Assembly: GCA_961205875.1 (NCBI GenBank)
Contig: OY540811.1
Span: 36,301,340-36,365,339 of the forward strand
Direction of reading: 5' to 3'
DNA: 64,000 nucleotides
Source of the DNA: Sialis fuliginosa
Taxonomy: Eukaryota; Arthropoda; Insecta; Megaloptera; Sialidae
This document shows, piece by piece, positions 1 through 12,400 of this stretch (positions within the stretch are counted from its first letter, which is position 1; every line of letters begins with the position of its first letter). Under the pieces are notes generated by a model. It was given only the letters and a program-made list of their open reading frames with translations, was not told the DNA's origin and did no database searches. Position numbers and translations under genes: made by a program.

Positions 1-505
1 ACAAAAAGCACCTTGTTTAGAATGAAAAAACCTTTCAAATGAGGTATCACTTGCCCTATCATGCTATTTAAAATTTTAAGGGTTGTGCTCATAGCGCAAA
101 GGATTGAAAAGATTCTTGCCAACATTTTATTGTAAAAGATGTCCCCCTTGGAAGCAAAATCGACATGTTCGATAGTTTTTACAAAATCTTATTTTAACGG
201 CCACCCTGTATGTATTTTTGAGTACCTACCTGAGATGAATTAAAAACATTATTATCTTTACATAACGACATTTCTGATAATTAACACATCTCTTATGGAA
301 ATGATATTTATTAATAAATTATTTTGATACCTATCTGTTATACTCAAATTGTCAAAAACATTATAATAATATTTTACCTGGAACATTTACTAATTCTTCA
401 AAATAGCGATTGTATACCTACATCTTATCAATAAACAATTGTAATCAGTTTAGATATTTTAATTTTCTTTAAGTGGAATAAATATTTAAGATATTTTATA
501 AACTA
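1..505. other. AT-rich repeat-like flank, no gene seen
   Basis: No coding potential is seen. Around 195-212 there is a CCACCCTGTA end motif of the sort that ends many insect fold-back MITEs, including the one at 27023-27704, so the first 210 bases may be one arm of such an element cut by the window edge. Confidence 0.4.
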
Positions 506-1421
506 CTAGCTGGGCCCACGCGGCTTCGCTCGCGTGGACTACGGAATTATTGTTTAGGATTTAAAAAATATATAGTTGAATTAATTACAATCACGATTAG
601 TTATTAATGTAATAAAAACCAAATAACACTTAAATTACCTACCTAACAAAAACGAATCAGAACAAAACGTAAAAATAATTTTTGTTCTATTTAAATTTAA
701 AAGTTAATTATTGAAAACAAAATAAACAATTGACAATCATTAGAATACCGGCCTGTTCCCTTCCCTCTGCCCTGCGCTTCTAGTTGGTACGTTCCATCGC
801 CATACACGGGTCACCATCGCACGAATAATATTTTCCCGTATAACATATATTTCGATATTTTCTAAACTATACGACCAAATTGGATGCTGTAAATGGCAAA
901 TTATATCTACATTAAGTACTTATGACGATGAAATCATTTATTTCGATAAGGATTAATGTTTTGCATGTCATAAGTCCACGTAAACAGAACCCAAATATTT
1001 TATGTTTTCTTAGTAACATAAAAGCAGTACAATTACTGCTTTTATATTTAAGCCACAATTGGCTTAAATATAAAAGTTAGTCATATGGTGTCGCGGACTT
1101 AATTGTAGAACTTTTGATTCTGCACAATTCTTTAATACATTATTTTGTTCTATATTGAACGGTTTAGGCAGCGTATTACAAAACAGCGCGCCGACGGCAA
1201 AATTTTTTCCGACTTGATTTACTATTATCGTCACTGCTTAGTTGTTATGTTACCTAACGTAAAAAAATATAGCCTATAACCTGGCCAGAGAACGTACCTA
1301 TGAATTAAAAAAAAAAACACGTAAATCGGATAAGTGGTTCTCGAGTGATAAGGTAACTAACGGACAGACAGACAGACAGACAGACAGACAGAGAGACGTT
1401 GAGCTTTATATATATTAAGGA
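506..1421 (-). mobile_element. Non-autonomous Helitron, copy 1
   Basis: On the minus strand it starts with TCCTTAATATATATAAAG (ending at 1421) and ends with a GC-rich hairpin (CCACGCG/CGCGTGG) followed by CTAG at 506-509, inserted between A and T. These are the Helitron hallmarks: 5' TC, 3' hairpin plus CTAG, no target duplication. It carries a (GACA)n run near its 5' end and no Rep/helicase gene. The same family recurs at 1891-2920 and 35322-36209. Confidence 0.85.
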
Positions 1422-1890
1422 TGTTCAAAATTAAACGTTAAAGAGGCAGTATTTTGATATTTTTAATTTTTATTTGTAGGTGTTTTTTTTTATGGTTTTT
1501 AATAGTTATTTTCTTATTTTATGACAAGAGTTAATATCTTTTAATTATAAAATTTCATTAAACCGACTTCAAAAGTAGGAGGAGGTTCTCAATTTAATCG
1601 ATATATTTTTTATTAAGTATGTTCGGACTTAACTCCGACAAATAGGTACGAACCGATTTGGACGTTTTTTTCTTTGTAACAGTACACTCCCGAGGTGGTC
1701 CCATATAAATTTTATCAAAATCTGACCATGAACTTCATAGATACGCCACTCAAAAGAAAAGACAAAAAACCCTAAAAACACCTAAAACTATATAAAAATT
1801 AAATTTAATATTTTTTGATGTAGGTGACGGCCAATAAAAAAATAATCAGGTGCGTCTTAAGGCAGATTTCGAATTAATATTTTTTAATAA
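1422..1890. other. Spacer between inverted Helitrons, no gene
   Basis: AT-rich sequence with the motif ACCGACTTCAAAAGTAGGAG at about 1562, a repeat I recognise from many insect genomes. About 20 bases at 1846-1865 (AATCAGGTGCGTCTTAAG) recur inverted near 14497-14520. Confidence 0.4.
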
Positions 1891-2255
1891 TCCTTAATAT
1901 ATATAAAGCTCAACGTCTCTCTGTCTGTCTGTCTGTCCGTTAGTTGTTGTCCGTTAGTCGAGAACCACTTATCCGATTTACGTGTTTTTTTTAATTCATA
2001 GGTACGTTCTCTGGCCAGGTTATAGGCTATATTTTGTTAGGTTAGGTAACATAACAACTAAGCAGTGACAATAATAGTAAATCAAGTCGGAAAAATTTTT
2101 GCCGTCGGCGCGCTGTTTTGTAATACGCTGCCTAAACCGTTCAATATAGAACAAAATAATGTATTAAAGAATTGTGTAGAATCAAAAGTTCTACAATTAA
2201 GTCAGCGACACGATATGTCTAACTTTTATATTTAAGCCACAATGACTGCTTTTAT

Positions 2256-2406
2256 TCAGAAAGTGATTCTGAAACTTCAGAATCACTTCTGAAGAAGACT
2301 CCGACATGAGAGTCGAAACGTCAAGTGTAAGAAAAATACGACAACGTGGACAACAGCCCGAAAAGTTAGCTACTGTGGACAACGGCCACAAAGCCTACAG
2401 AAGAAA
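2256..2406 (+). mobile_element. 151-bp retroelement-like insertion with hammerhead-like motif
   Basis: The other Helitron copies lack this stretch. It is flanked by the 12-bp direct repeat GACTGCTTTTAT (2244-2255 and 2407-2418) and ends in an A-rich AGAAGAAAA tail, as in target-primed retrotransposition. Inside lies a hammerhead-like core (2284-2327). A perfect 13-bp hairpin just upstream (2261-2288) could compete for one arm of stem I. Confidence 0.75.
2284..2327 (+). ncRNA. Hammerhead-ribozyme-like motif
   Basis: Reads stem I CACTT / AAGTG, core CTGAAGA (fits CUGANGA), stem II GACTC / GAGTC, then GAA, a palindromic stem III ACGT and C at the cleavage position. One extra A sits between the core and stem II. 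Minimal, palindromic stem III hammerheads that work as dimers are known in metazoan retroelements; Penelope-like elements carry them. Activity is not shown by sequence alone. Confidence 0.55.
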
Positions 2407-2920
2407 AGACTGCTTTTATGTTACAAAGAAAACATAAAATATTTGGGTTCTGTTTACATGGACTTATGACTTGCAAAACATTAATCCTTATCAAAATAAA
2501 TGATTTCATCGTCATAAGTACTTAATGTAGATATAATTTACCATTTACAGCATCCAATTTGGTCGTATAGTTTAGAAAATATCGAAATATACATATTGGA
2601 ACATATTATTCGCGCGATTGTGACCGTGGGCGGGGAGCGGCGAGGGAACGTGCCAACACGCTGGGCAGAACAGGCCGGTTTTCTATTGATTGTCAATTGT
2701 TTATTTTGTTTTCAATAATTAACTTTTAAATTTAAATTGAACAAAAATTATTTTTACTTTTTGTTCTGATTCGTTTTTGTTAGGTAGGTAATTTAAGTGT
2801 TATTTGGTTTTTATTACATAAATAACTAATCGTGTTTGTAATTAATTCAACTATATATTTTTTAAATCCTAAACAATAATTCCGTAATCCACGCGAGCGA
2901 AGCCGCGTGGGCCCAGCTAG

Positions 2921-3150
2921 TATTGTATAAAAATTAAATGGTTAACCAATTCAGGGCAATTTATCTAAACACTATCGGTTTTTATTTAAATTGTTCAATA
3001 ATTAACTATCTTTGGTGAATTTAGCACGAGGAAGCACTATGCATTTACTTGGCAGATGTTTTTATACGTGATTTGCGTATCTACCACGTCAACACCCTGA
3101 ATAATTAACAATGCATATTATTTACTTCACAATAAAACAAATATCTTCTT
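2921..3150. repeat. Dispersed ~130-bp repeat
   Basis: The stretch around 2937-3050 (ATGGTTAACCAATTCAGGGC through TTAGCACGAGGAAGCACT) recurs inverted at about 14340-14470, and in part at about 11075-11150. No coding potential. Confidence 0.55.
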
Positions 3151-3309
3151 AAAACTACATCAATGTCAAACTAGAGTACTTAAACTAATCATTTATTGAT
3201 AAACAGTATTAATGACACATATTGTATTGCATCAAGATAAATTTAAAATCTTTAATTTGAGTTTGATATATTTTTATCTTTCCATATTTAAATAGTATCA
3301 CTAATTAAT

Positions 3310-3363
3310 TACTTCATTTTTTGTTAGGTGTGTGAGTGATAAGGTTCTATTTATTTACACACA
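3310..3363 (+). promoter_or_regulatory. Lipase 5' leader with GATA-type site and possible splice acceptor
   Basis: A TGATAAG motif lies at 3337-3343, 21 bases before the start codon; GATA factors are known regulators of insect gut genes. The run ending TTTTTTGTTAG at 3327 could be a 3' splice site for an untranslated first exon. Both are motif-level readings only. Confidence 0.25.
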
Positions 3364-3403
3364 ATGAAACGCTTGGTGATTTTATTTACTATTATTTCAT
3401 TTG
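3364..3403 (+). CDS. Lipase exon 1 (start codon, signal peptide)
   Basis: ATG at 3364 opens a short hydrophobic leader of 13 codons plus one base, followed by the donor GTATGT at 3404. The hydrophobic run continues into exon 2, as expected for a signal peptide split by an intron. This start is preferred because the splice phase (1) matches exon 2 and no other ATG gives a leader. Confidence 0.8.
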
Positions 3404-6400
3404 GTATGTTTTTACTAGTATTAAATTAAATTAATAATTTTAATTAATATAGTTTTTCTTATTCAAATTTTTTATGGGAATTTGCTTATTTTTTAGTATC
3501 ATAGGATAGCCTCGTATATGTATACAGGTAACAGATATAAACGTTGATTTGTACCAAGAAATCCTTGTTTTATAATATACCTACAGGGTAATTTACAACT
3601 AGTGTAAAAAAAATTAACAGTAGATCGAGGATGTAATTTTAAGCAATAAACTACTGGAAAAACGGAGTAACTGTGGTTTCTAGTCACTTAAACTAAAAAT
3701 ATCCACCTTAACCATAAGTCTGGAACTGTTAGGCTCCTGATGAGGACCTTCTTGTGAAGTCGAAACACGTGTCGAGTGACATTGTTTTATTGTGGTTAAG
3801 GTGTATATTTTTAGTTTAAGTTAAGCAATAAACCTTATGTGAACCTATGTTCAGAAATTCTTCCTGAGGGAGCTACAATCTTTTACACAAAATTAGTGTT
3901 TATTTAATATCTAGAGCAGGAGTCCCTAACCTTATGCCCGCGGGCACCATGGTGCCCTCCGACTATTTTACGTGTGCCCGCCGTTGTGCGACAACGACAA
4001 AAAAATATTCAAGTTTCAATTCTTTTTTCATATTTAGTAACTAATTAGAGAAATATAAGCGTATTAATTTGAAAATAATTATTTGTTTAGAAATATATTA
4101 GGTATATCATTTTAAAATATTTATCTCTCAAACGTACCGTTGTATACAGCCGGAAAAAATGTAATCATTACATCTTTTTCTGGCTGTACGCAATTACAAA
4201 AATCACTTATATTAATTCTAAAGCTAAAATAAAAATAATCTGTTGATACAGATTTGTTTATGAGGTATTTAAGAACATAATTTGTGCATTTAATGAAAAT
4301 TGCACAAATTTCAAAAAATCATTTTTTACCTGTCACGGCTTACATAAAGAGAACTAAGCAATATACGAAAAAATGCTTCAGAATATTTTTCGTAGATCAC
4401 AAAATTTCCTATCAAAAAGTCAGCGAGGGCATATGTGAAATTTTTTTTAGGCGTGAGACGCCCGAATACCCGCAAATCGCGATTTGAAAAAATACCCGCC
4501 GCCCGATCGGTATTCTAGATTCTAGAATGTACTCTTAGATACAAAAAGGTTGAGGACCCCTGATCTAGAGAATCCATTGTGATACAGTTATAAAATTTAG
4601 TTTGGTATTATTAATTGTTATCGATTTTCAGTATCAAATAATAATAATTTAGACCAGGGGTGTATGGGGCCAGTGGGCACACCGATATTTTTTTTTGTTC
4701 TTTAATTTTTTCCTGAGTTGGGTTCTTGTAGAAGATTATATGATACAAAAGACACAAAAATATACTTTGTTCATTTCTCATAAGATAAACCGGTTTCGAA
4801 AAATATCGAAGAAAAAAGTACTGCTAATTTTTTCTTAATACGGATGCTTCAAATTACACTTAATAAGTTTATTTTCTTGTCCTGTAATTAAAAATAAGAT
4901 CATGATAGAGTTATAGCCAGTTGTATTACTGATACACGTATTCTAACATGATTAAAAAACGAAACTATAAATGGCTGTTTGTTAAAAATGCAGTTTTGGA
5001 GGTGGTATATATGAGGCGTTTATTTTGTAAGTGGCCTAAGTGCATTTTTCAATTTTTTTTGTTGACTGTAGTAACGTGTATAATTAGAAGTAATCTAATC
5101 TATAATAAAAAACAATTTTTGGATAAATATATTCAAAGGAAAAATATTTTTTGAACACATTAATTTTCACACTTAATTTAAAGTTAAAAAATTTATTTTG
5201 AAAGTGGCCTAACTCCACTTAATTATTGATAATGTTGTTAATTTATCACAATAGCTGGAAAACTAAACCTTTTTAGGGGAAATGTTGGGTACAAAAGTTT
5301 TAAGATTTAGCGAGGCAAACCTAATGAAGGTAATAATTTTGACCTTGAATGGAAGTTTTAAGGTCATTTTGGGGTCAGAATTTTTTTTTAAATGGAAACA
5401 GTTATTTTTTTGCAGAAAAATAGAAATAACTTGTCTGAAATTAAAAAAAAAAAAACTTTAATTTAAACGTAATTTTTTTGTGATCAATAATTTTGAAATA
5501 TTTTGTGAAGGATTGAAAAACTTATAATTTTTATAAAAAAAATTTGTAATTAAATTGGATATGTTATTTATTAAGGATACATCGAACTTGTTTTTTGATG
5601 GAAAAATTGTCTGCGTGGTGCATTAAATTTCATGGTTTAAAATGAATCAATCCAGGCTATCGTGCCAGTCCCGGTCCGGTCTCGCTCCAATCAAAATATA
5701 AATAAACAATAAACAATGAAAGCATCCACACTATAAAGGTATCGTGCCGGTCTCGCTCCAGTCACACTCCAATACAGTATTTACTATACAGAATATTTGA
5801 CTGTAGCGAGACCGGCACGATAGTGTGGATTTGATCCTAAAATTAGCTTTTTCCAATAGCTTATTGTTTCGTTATACGAGAAGTAGCAGATTCTTATGAT
5901 GGACCGAAACCTGAACCTGGAATGTTCTACTTTGTCGACGATAATGGAATTCTTAGAGAAGCCTACTTAGATGATATTTCCCCATGGCCGAGAAGAGTTA
6001 ATGTTGAATCAGATGTCAAATTTTATCTTTACACCAGGTAATATCACAAATATTTATGTATTATACTACTAGATGGTCTATATTATCATTTAAGAATGCA
6101 ATGGTTGCTATGGGTTTTGACGGTAAAATGCACGATTCGTACCGTCAAAACCCCGGCAGCCACTGCATTCTTAAATAAAATAGAGTATAGGTAAATCTAA
6201 ACTATTGTATTTAACATGTTTGGTAAAAAAGTTTCAAGCTAAGGAGGGGGAAACTAATGGAGTTAACAATTTTGACCTTGAGTGGAGGTTTCAAGGTAAT
6301 TTTGAGGTCTACTTAATTTTTTCTAATGTTAATCTATTTATTTATTTTTATGTGCGGTTTCGTATTCTACAGAAAAAGAGAAACAACTTTTTCCAAAAAC

Positions 6401-9400
6401 TTCAATTTGAACGTAATTGTTTTCTATGAATATTAAAAAAAAATTCAATTTTTTCTTAAACATCTAGGAGTCTAATTTCATATAGTTAATTTCATATTAG
6501 TTATAAAAAAAGTCATGCGCGAGTCGAGCCTTGCATATTAATGTCCCGTTCTTCAATTTATTCGATTATGTTAATTTGACGTGCACTTGTGAACACTAGC
6601 AATCACAGTAGATAAGACACATATTACAATATAATTATAATTTAATTATTCAAGTGGTTACAATAGTTACAATTGCTACTAAAGTTTTACCTATATATAC
6701 AGAAAACGAGTTTAAATCAGAAACTTGAACCTGAACCCGAACCCGAACCGTAAATCTGTAAAAACTCGTATTTTTCATTAACCTGAACCCGAATCGAACC
6801 GCTATATCTCAAAGTCAACGAACCTGAACCTAAATCCAAACCTTTTCATGGATAACCGGTAACTATATATTTTTAAAAGGTTCAACAAATTATTTTTAAT
6901 ATTAAAATATTTTTGCTCCAATAATTTTTAAAAGATTATAAAATGTACTAATACTGGAAATCTGTTTGAATTTTATTATATGATGTGACTTATCAGTCAA
7001 CTATTAAAAATTACATATTTAAAAAAAATTTTTTTTAATTCTATAACTGAATTACATTTCAATTTGCAAAAAAAAATGAAAAGTAGTTTCAATCTTTAAA
7101 ATGTAACTTTATTTTTTGCCCTTTTTTAGCAATATTTTAATGGTTACTAATGTTTTTTTCTTCTTCAGAAAATGTTTTATTTGTTAATTATAATTTTTTT
7201 TTCGAACAAAATAATTTAACCCTAAAAAAAACGGTTTTGGAAACCAAATAGTTTGCAATATGTTGAACTCAAACCCGAACCCGAATCGAAATTTATATTT
7301 GAACTCAAACCGAAACCGAACCATAAATAAATTCCGGTTCATGTCCCTGGTTTAAATATTATCGTAAAAATGGATGTGATTGTGTCGGGATGCACAGTCG
7401 AGGGATTGACGTGAATACGTGACAATGGGGTTAAATAAAACTCTGACTCATGGATTGATACATCTTTAAGTTTTTTGTTACACAGAAACGTTTGAATATT
7501 TGTAAAGTGGAAATAAAATGTTGCCGTAAACTTAGTCTAAATAAAGAAATATATAACTAGTATTGTATAATACATATATGTAGGTAGTTGTTTCTTATGA
7601 TTTGTATGAACATGAAAACAATTAATTAAATTAATAAAAATTCACATGCGAAATCGTGGAAATTCAAAATTAATTTTTTTATTTATTTTTTATTCAAAAC
7701 TTAAATAAAATAATTCGGGCAAGACATACACGAGTGTATGCTATAAGGGTTCCGAAGTACGTACTACGTGAAATGTTTGGAACCACTTACAGGTGCATTT
7801 TTAAGTTAGAAAAAAATATTAAAAAGTGTCAAGTTCTACTAATTGAAATCTATATTTTGACACCCCACTTACCTAGATATCAAAATATTATTCCAAAATT
7901 AAAAATTATATTGTTGACAAAATAAAATACTGCTTTTAACCCTCTACAGGCGACATTTTTGAGTTAGAAAAAAATAAAAAATATGGTCATATTCTACTAA
8001 TTGAGATATACATTTTGACATATCACATGCCTAGATATGAAAATAAAAAATAAAATTCTATGACGCCCCTCCCTATTATTCTAAAATTTAAAATTATATT
8101 GTTGACTTTAGTATTTTGTCGTTGGTAGTCCCACCAAAGCCTCGTTACCAAATTTTTTTCAGATTTTTTGAGCCAGTAGTTAGAAAGATACAGGTGGTGG
8201 GGACAATGTAAACAATGCTTTTAGCCCCCTAGAGGCGCGATTTTTGAGTTAAAATAAAAATAAAAAATATAGTCATATTCTACTAATTGAGATGTACATT
8301 TTGACATCCCACATGCCTAGATATGAAAATTAAAATTAAAAATTCTATTACACCCCTCCCTATTATTCCAAATTATTTTAAAGTTATCAATAATTGATAA
8401 CAATTAGCTATTTGCTATTAATATTATCTTTAAATCAATAATAATTAATATAATCTCGTAAAACTTAAAAATTCTTTTGATATCTTCATAAAAATAAATG
8501 GAAAACATATTTTTTATAAAAAAACTCATACGAGAGTTACGAGTTTCGGTCCCTGTCACATGTACGAGACGAGACTTTAGTTTCATAAACCGAGACGAGA
8601 TGAGACACTGATACTGACTCTCGTCTTGTTTTATGCGTAGCTCTAAAATTAAAAAATAAATTTTAATTAATATGTCAATATTATTGACATATAATTTTTA
8701 TAATGTTTACATTCAGTCACTGATCAACATTGAATTATTTTCTGTGATATCTTATTGTTAGTAAATTCAAAACACATTTTATAGTAGATACATAGATAAG
8801 ATATATTGGAAGTAGGTATACATGAATATTTCACATGACACTTGAAAATATAATCTACTACTACCATAAAATACAAAAGGTCCTATGAACTTCTATGAAC
8901 CAATACACAAAGATCTTGGATAGCAATAAAATTATTCACTTGAAAAAATATATTTTTTTTATCAACGAGTAGGTATTTTTATTTTTATGTAGGTATTGTA
9001 TTTTATTCCTATTGTAAATATTAATATTTGTATCTCATACGGTCATATTATACAGGGTGGAGTATTTAAGTTATACAATTTTTTATCTCAGAATGTTAAA
9101 ATATGTTTGGTTGTGAGGGAGGATCGAATAGTAACATTTATTTGTTATTTTTGTGTGACCTTAAAGGATATTTGAAGGTTAACATCATTTTTTTAAATAG
9201 GAACCTATAGTTTTTATTAAGTAATCTTATTCTACGTGAAAACACGATTCTTTAATTGGAAACTTTTTTTTAACAACCTAAACTTTCGAGATTTTGAATG
9301 TTCAAGAATTTTTTCACGGAAACCATCAACTTTAGAGAAAAAATTTAGAAAAACAAAATATATTTATTTTTATTTTAAAACTTTTTCTATTTATTTTATT

Positions 9401-12400
9401 CATTAAAAAACAAATGTTAAAAAAATCTTGAAAATTCTTCAAATTTTTAGATCAAAAAAAACATTTTGAAAGTCTAAAATCTCAAATTATTTTGTTAGAT
9501 ATCTTGGAAACTCTAGGTTGTTTTCAATTAAAGATTCGTGTTTTTTCACGTAGAATAAGATTACTGTATAAAAACTTAAAGTTTCTATACAAAAAATTAT
9601 GTTAATCTTCAAATATCTTTGAAGGTAACGTTAAAATAACAAATAAATATTACTATTCAATTTCTTCCTCACAACTCAATGAGATGGTTCTGAGATGTAT
9701 ATGAAAAATACAGGTTATTCAAAATAAATGAAAATTTTTAATATCTTTTAACAGTAAAAGGTTTTTTTATCAGTTATAGGAAAATTGAATTCAATTAACT
9801 TTTTCTATTGTCTGTGTGTCTGTCTGTCGGTAGATAGACGCTGTAAATCTAAAAAGAAAAAACATAAATGGATTTAAAAAAAACATATTTTTAAAATTAT
9901 CTTACAACGAATTTTTACTATTATCTTTTTTTGAATATATATGTGAAATAAAAGTTATTGAAAGAACTTTATTTTCTATAATTTAAGTTCCTTTCATTAG
10001 AAAGATTTGTTTTATGTATGAAGTGATCGAGGGCCCCCTAGAATATGCAAATTAAGACCTTTTTTATCCTTTCTTGCAAATTTAAGACTATACCGGGTTT
10101 TCTTAACAAAAGTTGTTAATTTAAATATATTTTTTAAGTTAAAGTACTAATTGATATATCATTCCATTTAAAATTTTTGAATTATCCCCAATTGAAGTTT
10201 GGAATTTTTGATACGTCGGTCGCCTATGACACTAAACTATCCAATTCTCATCAAAAATCATACATCATTAAAAATTTCGTTATTTCTACTTTCAAATAAA
10301 AATTTAAAAATAAAATTTAATTAATATTTAACGAAACTAGAGCACTTTTATTAAAACCCTAAAATTTGGGAAGAAGTCATCATATTTTCTAAACAATTGA
10401 ATGTATGAAAATTTTTTTTTACAAGAGTTTCCTACTTTTTTATGATCTTTAAAATTATCTACTTTTGGATTTGCCGTTCCATTTGATTTTACTGAGAAAC
10501 GGGCATGTACCCTTCAAACTACCCCCCAAGGGGGAGTTTTAGGGGGTTGAACATATTTTCCTGAAATTCTTTAGGGTCGATATACAGGGTAGTTCAATAG
10601 TACGTCCGGCTTTCCTAGCGCACTTCTTATAGGAGATAGAAAAAAAAGTTTGGTACATAATATAATTGGTTTGAAAAGATCAACTGCCCCGGTGGTAGTT
10701 ACGGCCCTGAGAAAGTCTCATGGTAGATATTTAATAGATATTTTATTTGTTTTAGGAAACATCCAACGCAATATAGGTTGATGATCGACAATATAACAAA
10801 TTTAATTGAATCGACATTTAATCCTAAACACCCAACTAAAGTGCTCATTCATGGATTCTCCAGTAATACTCTTGGTAGTTCAGTACAAGGACCGAAAAAA
10901 GGTAATGTAATACATATTACATACCTATACTACAAATACAGAATTGACCGTTTTAATCAATCTAGTCAAATATCTTAGAGTTTTGAAGTCATAGGGAAAA
11001 ATACTTCATATGCTACCTACTTATTATAGAAACGTGAATGTTTTAGTAACATCATACTGATTATAAAAAAACATATGTCAAGTAATTCACAGTGCTTTCT
11101 TGTGCTGAATTCAACAAAGCTAGTTAATTATCGAGCAATTTTAACATACTAATAAATACTTATAGCACCATAAAATTTATGCCATTTTTTGAGGTTTTAA
11201 GCATATTATCCTTATTTTTTAATAATGTTTTTTTTTTTGCTCATGTCACTCATGTAAATTTGAGTCATAAAAAAATTATATTAGAAATTATGTAATACAA
11301 TGTATTGTACACTTCTAACCTTCCTGTAATGTAATTATATTACTAAATACAGTATTTTCTATTCTATTCTTAGCATATCTTCCTTATTTATTGAGATAAC
11401 GGGATAAACATTTTACCCAGCATATCTACACATCTCAGGAATGTAATCCTGTTGCTGAAAACATTCAAGTAGCATGGGAAGGGAGGGAGATTTTTTTTCG
11501 TGTGGCACAAAGTTGTATACATGAGTGCGCCAACTTTGTGCCACCCTGTTTCTCATCGAAAATGCGTGTTTAACTTGCCCTGGCTCAAAGTTGTCACACT
11601 CCACGGTTGGAAAGTGTATAAAAAAGTTTTAATTATTTTCCCCAAGTTATTGGTGAAATAAAAAAATTTACTTTAACATCAACATTTTAATGGAAGAAAC
11701 ATATTTAACTTATGAACAAATGAAACATTTTTATACTCAAAGTGTTACCTACATTAGAACGGAGTCATTCCATTTATAATCAAAATAAAAAAAGTAGATG
11801 TTGCATCATTTTTAATTTTGATGAAAGTTTAGTCAGTTGTTATTATACGTATTAGTTAACAAAAACTGTAATTAGAAAAATTTTAATAATCATAGGTTGG
11901 GGGGTGGTGACGGTTTTTTTCTAGATAGATATGAAGATTTCGTCGATTTTCAAAAAAAAATTTAACTCGTTGTAGCACGCGTTCTAATTACGGTATTTCT
12001 CGGGGAGAAACAAGGTAGGCTATATGTTAGAAGAGGAAAAAAAAGTGTACTATAAAATCAAGATAGCCGTGGTATAAATTAAAATAAAATTTGGCAACGT
12101 TGAGCATATATTTTATATTGCGCATGCGCGACTTTTGTATTCCCGATGACAGCTACATATTATTTAATGTTTTGATGTGATAACGTGTACTGTTATTTGC
12201 AGCTGAATTTGTTATTTATTATAAGTTTATAATTAATAGATAGTTTTTATTATTTTTATTATTCCTTGAAATTAAAAGAACAATATATTCAGCATGTACG
12301 ATTTTTAAATACCGCGGCAATTGTTAATATTTTGCGGCGTTGTCATAGCTTGTATCGTGATATTTTTTATCAGAAAATAAGTTTTTATTTTACTTATAAA

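Larger units (their letters stand above)
1891..2920 (+). mobile_element. Non-autonomous Helitron, copy 2, with nested insertion
   Basis: Same family as 506-1421 but on the plus strand: TC at 1891, hairpin at about 2889-2910, CTAG at 2917-2920, host A and T on either side. It is longer because of the 151-bp insert at 2256-2406. Together with copy 1 it forms a 2.4-kb inverted repeat. Confidence 0.85.
3404..5859 (+). other. Lipase intron 1
   Basis: 2.46 kb holding a hammerhead-bearing inverted repeat (3688-3818), a hAT MITE (3917-4562), a diverged repeat at 5230-5480 related to 6220-6425, and a small hairpin element (5725-5829). No further gene seen. Confidence 0.75.
6038..10755 (+). other. Lipase intron 2
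   Basis: 4.7 kb containing a hairpin MITE (6089-6174), a hAT MITE (6718-7349), a tandemly doubled repeat (7720-8380) and a decayed fold-back (9051-9720). The end of the intron carries CCCGGTGGTAGTTACGGCCC, repeated at about 19763. No gene. Confidence 0.75.
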
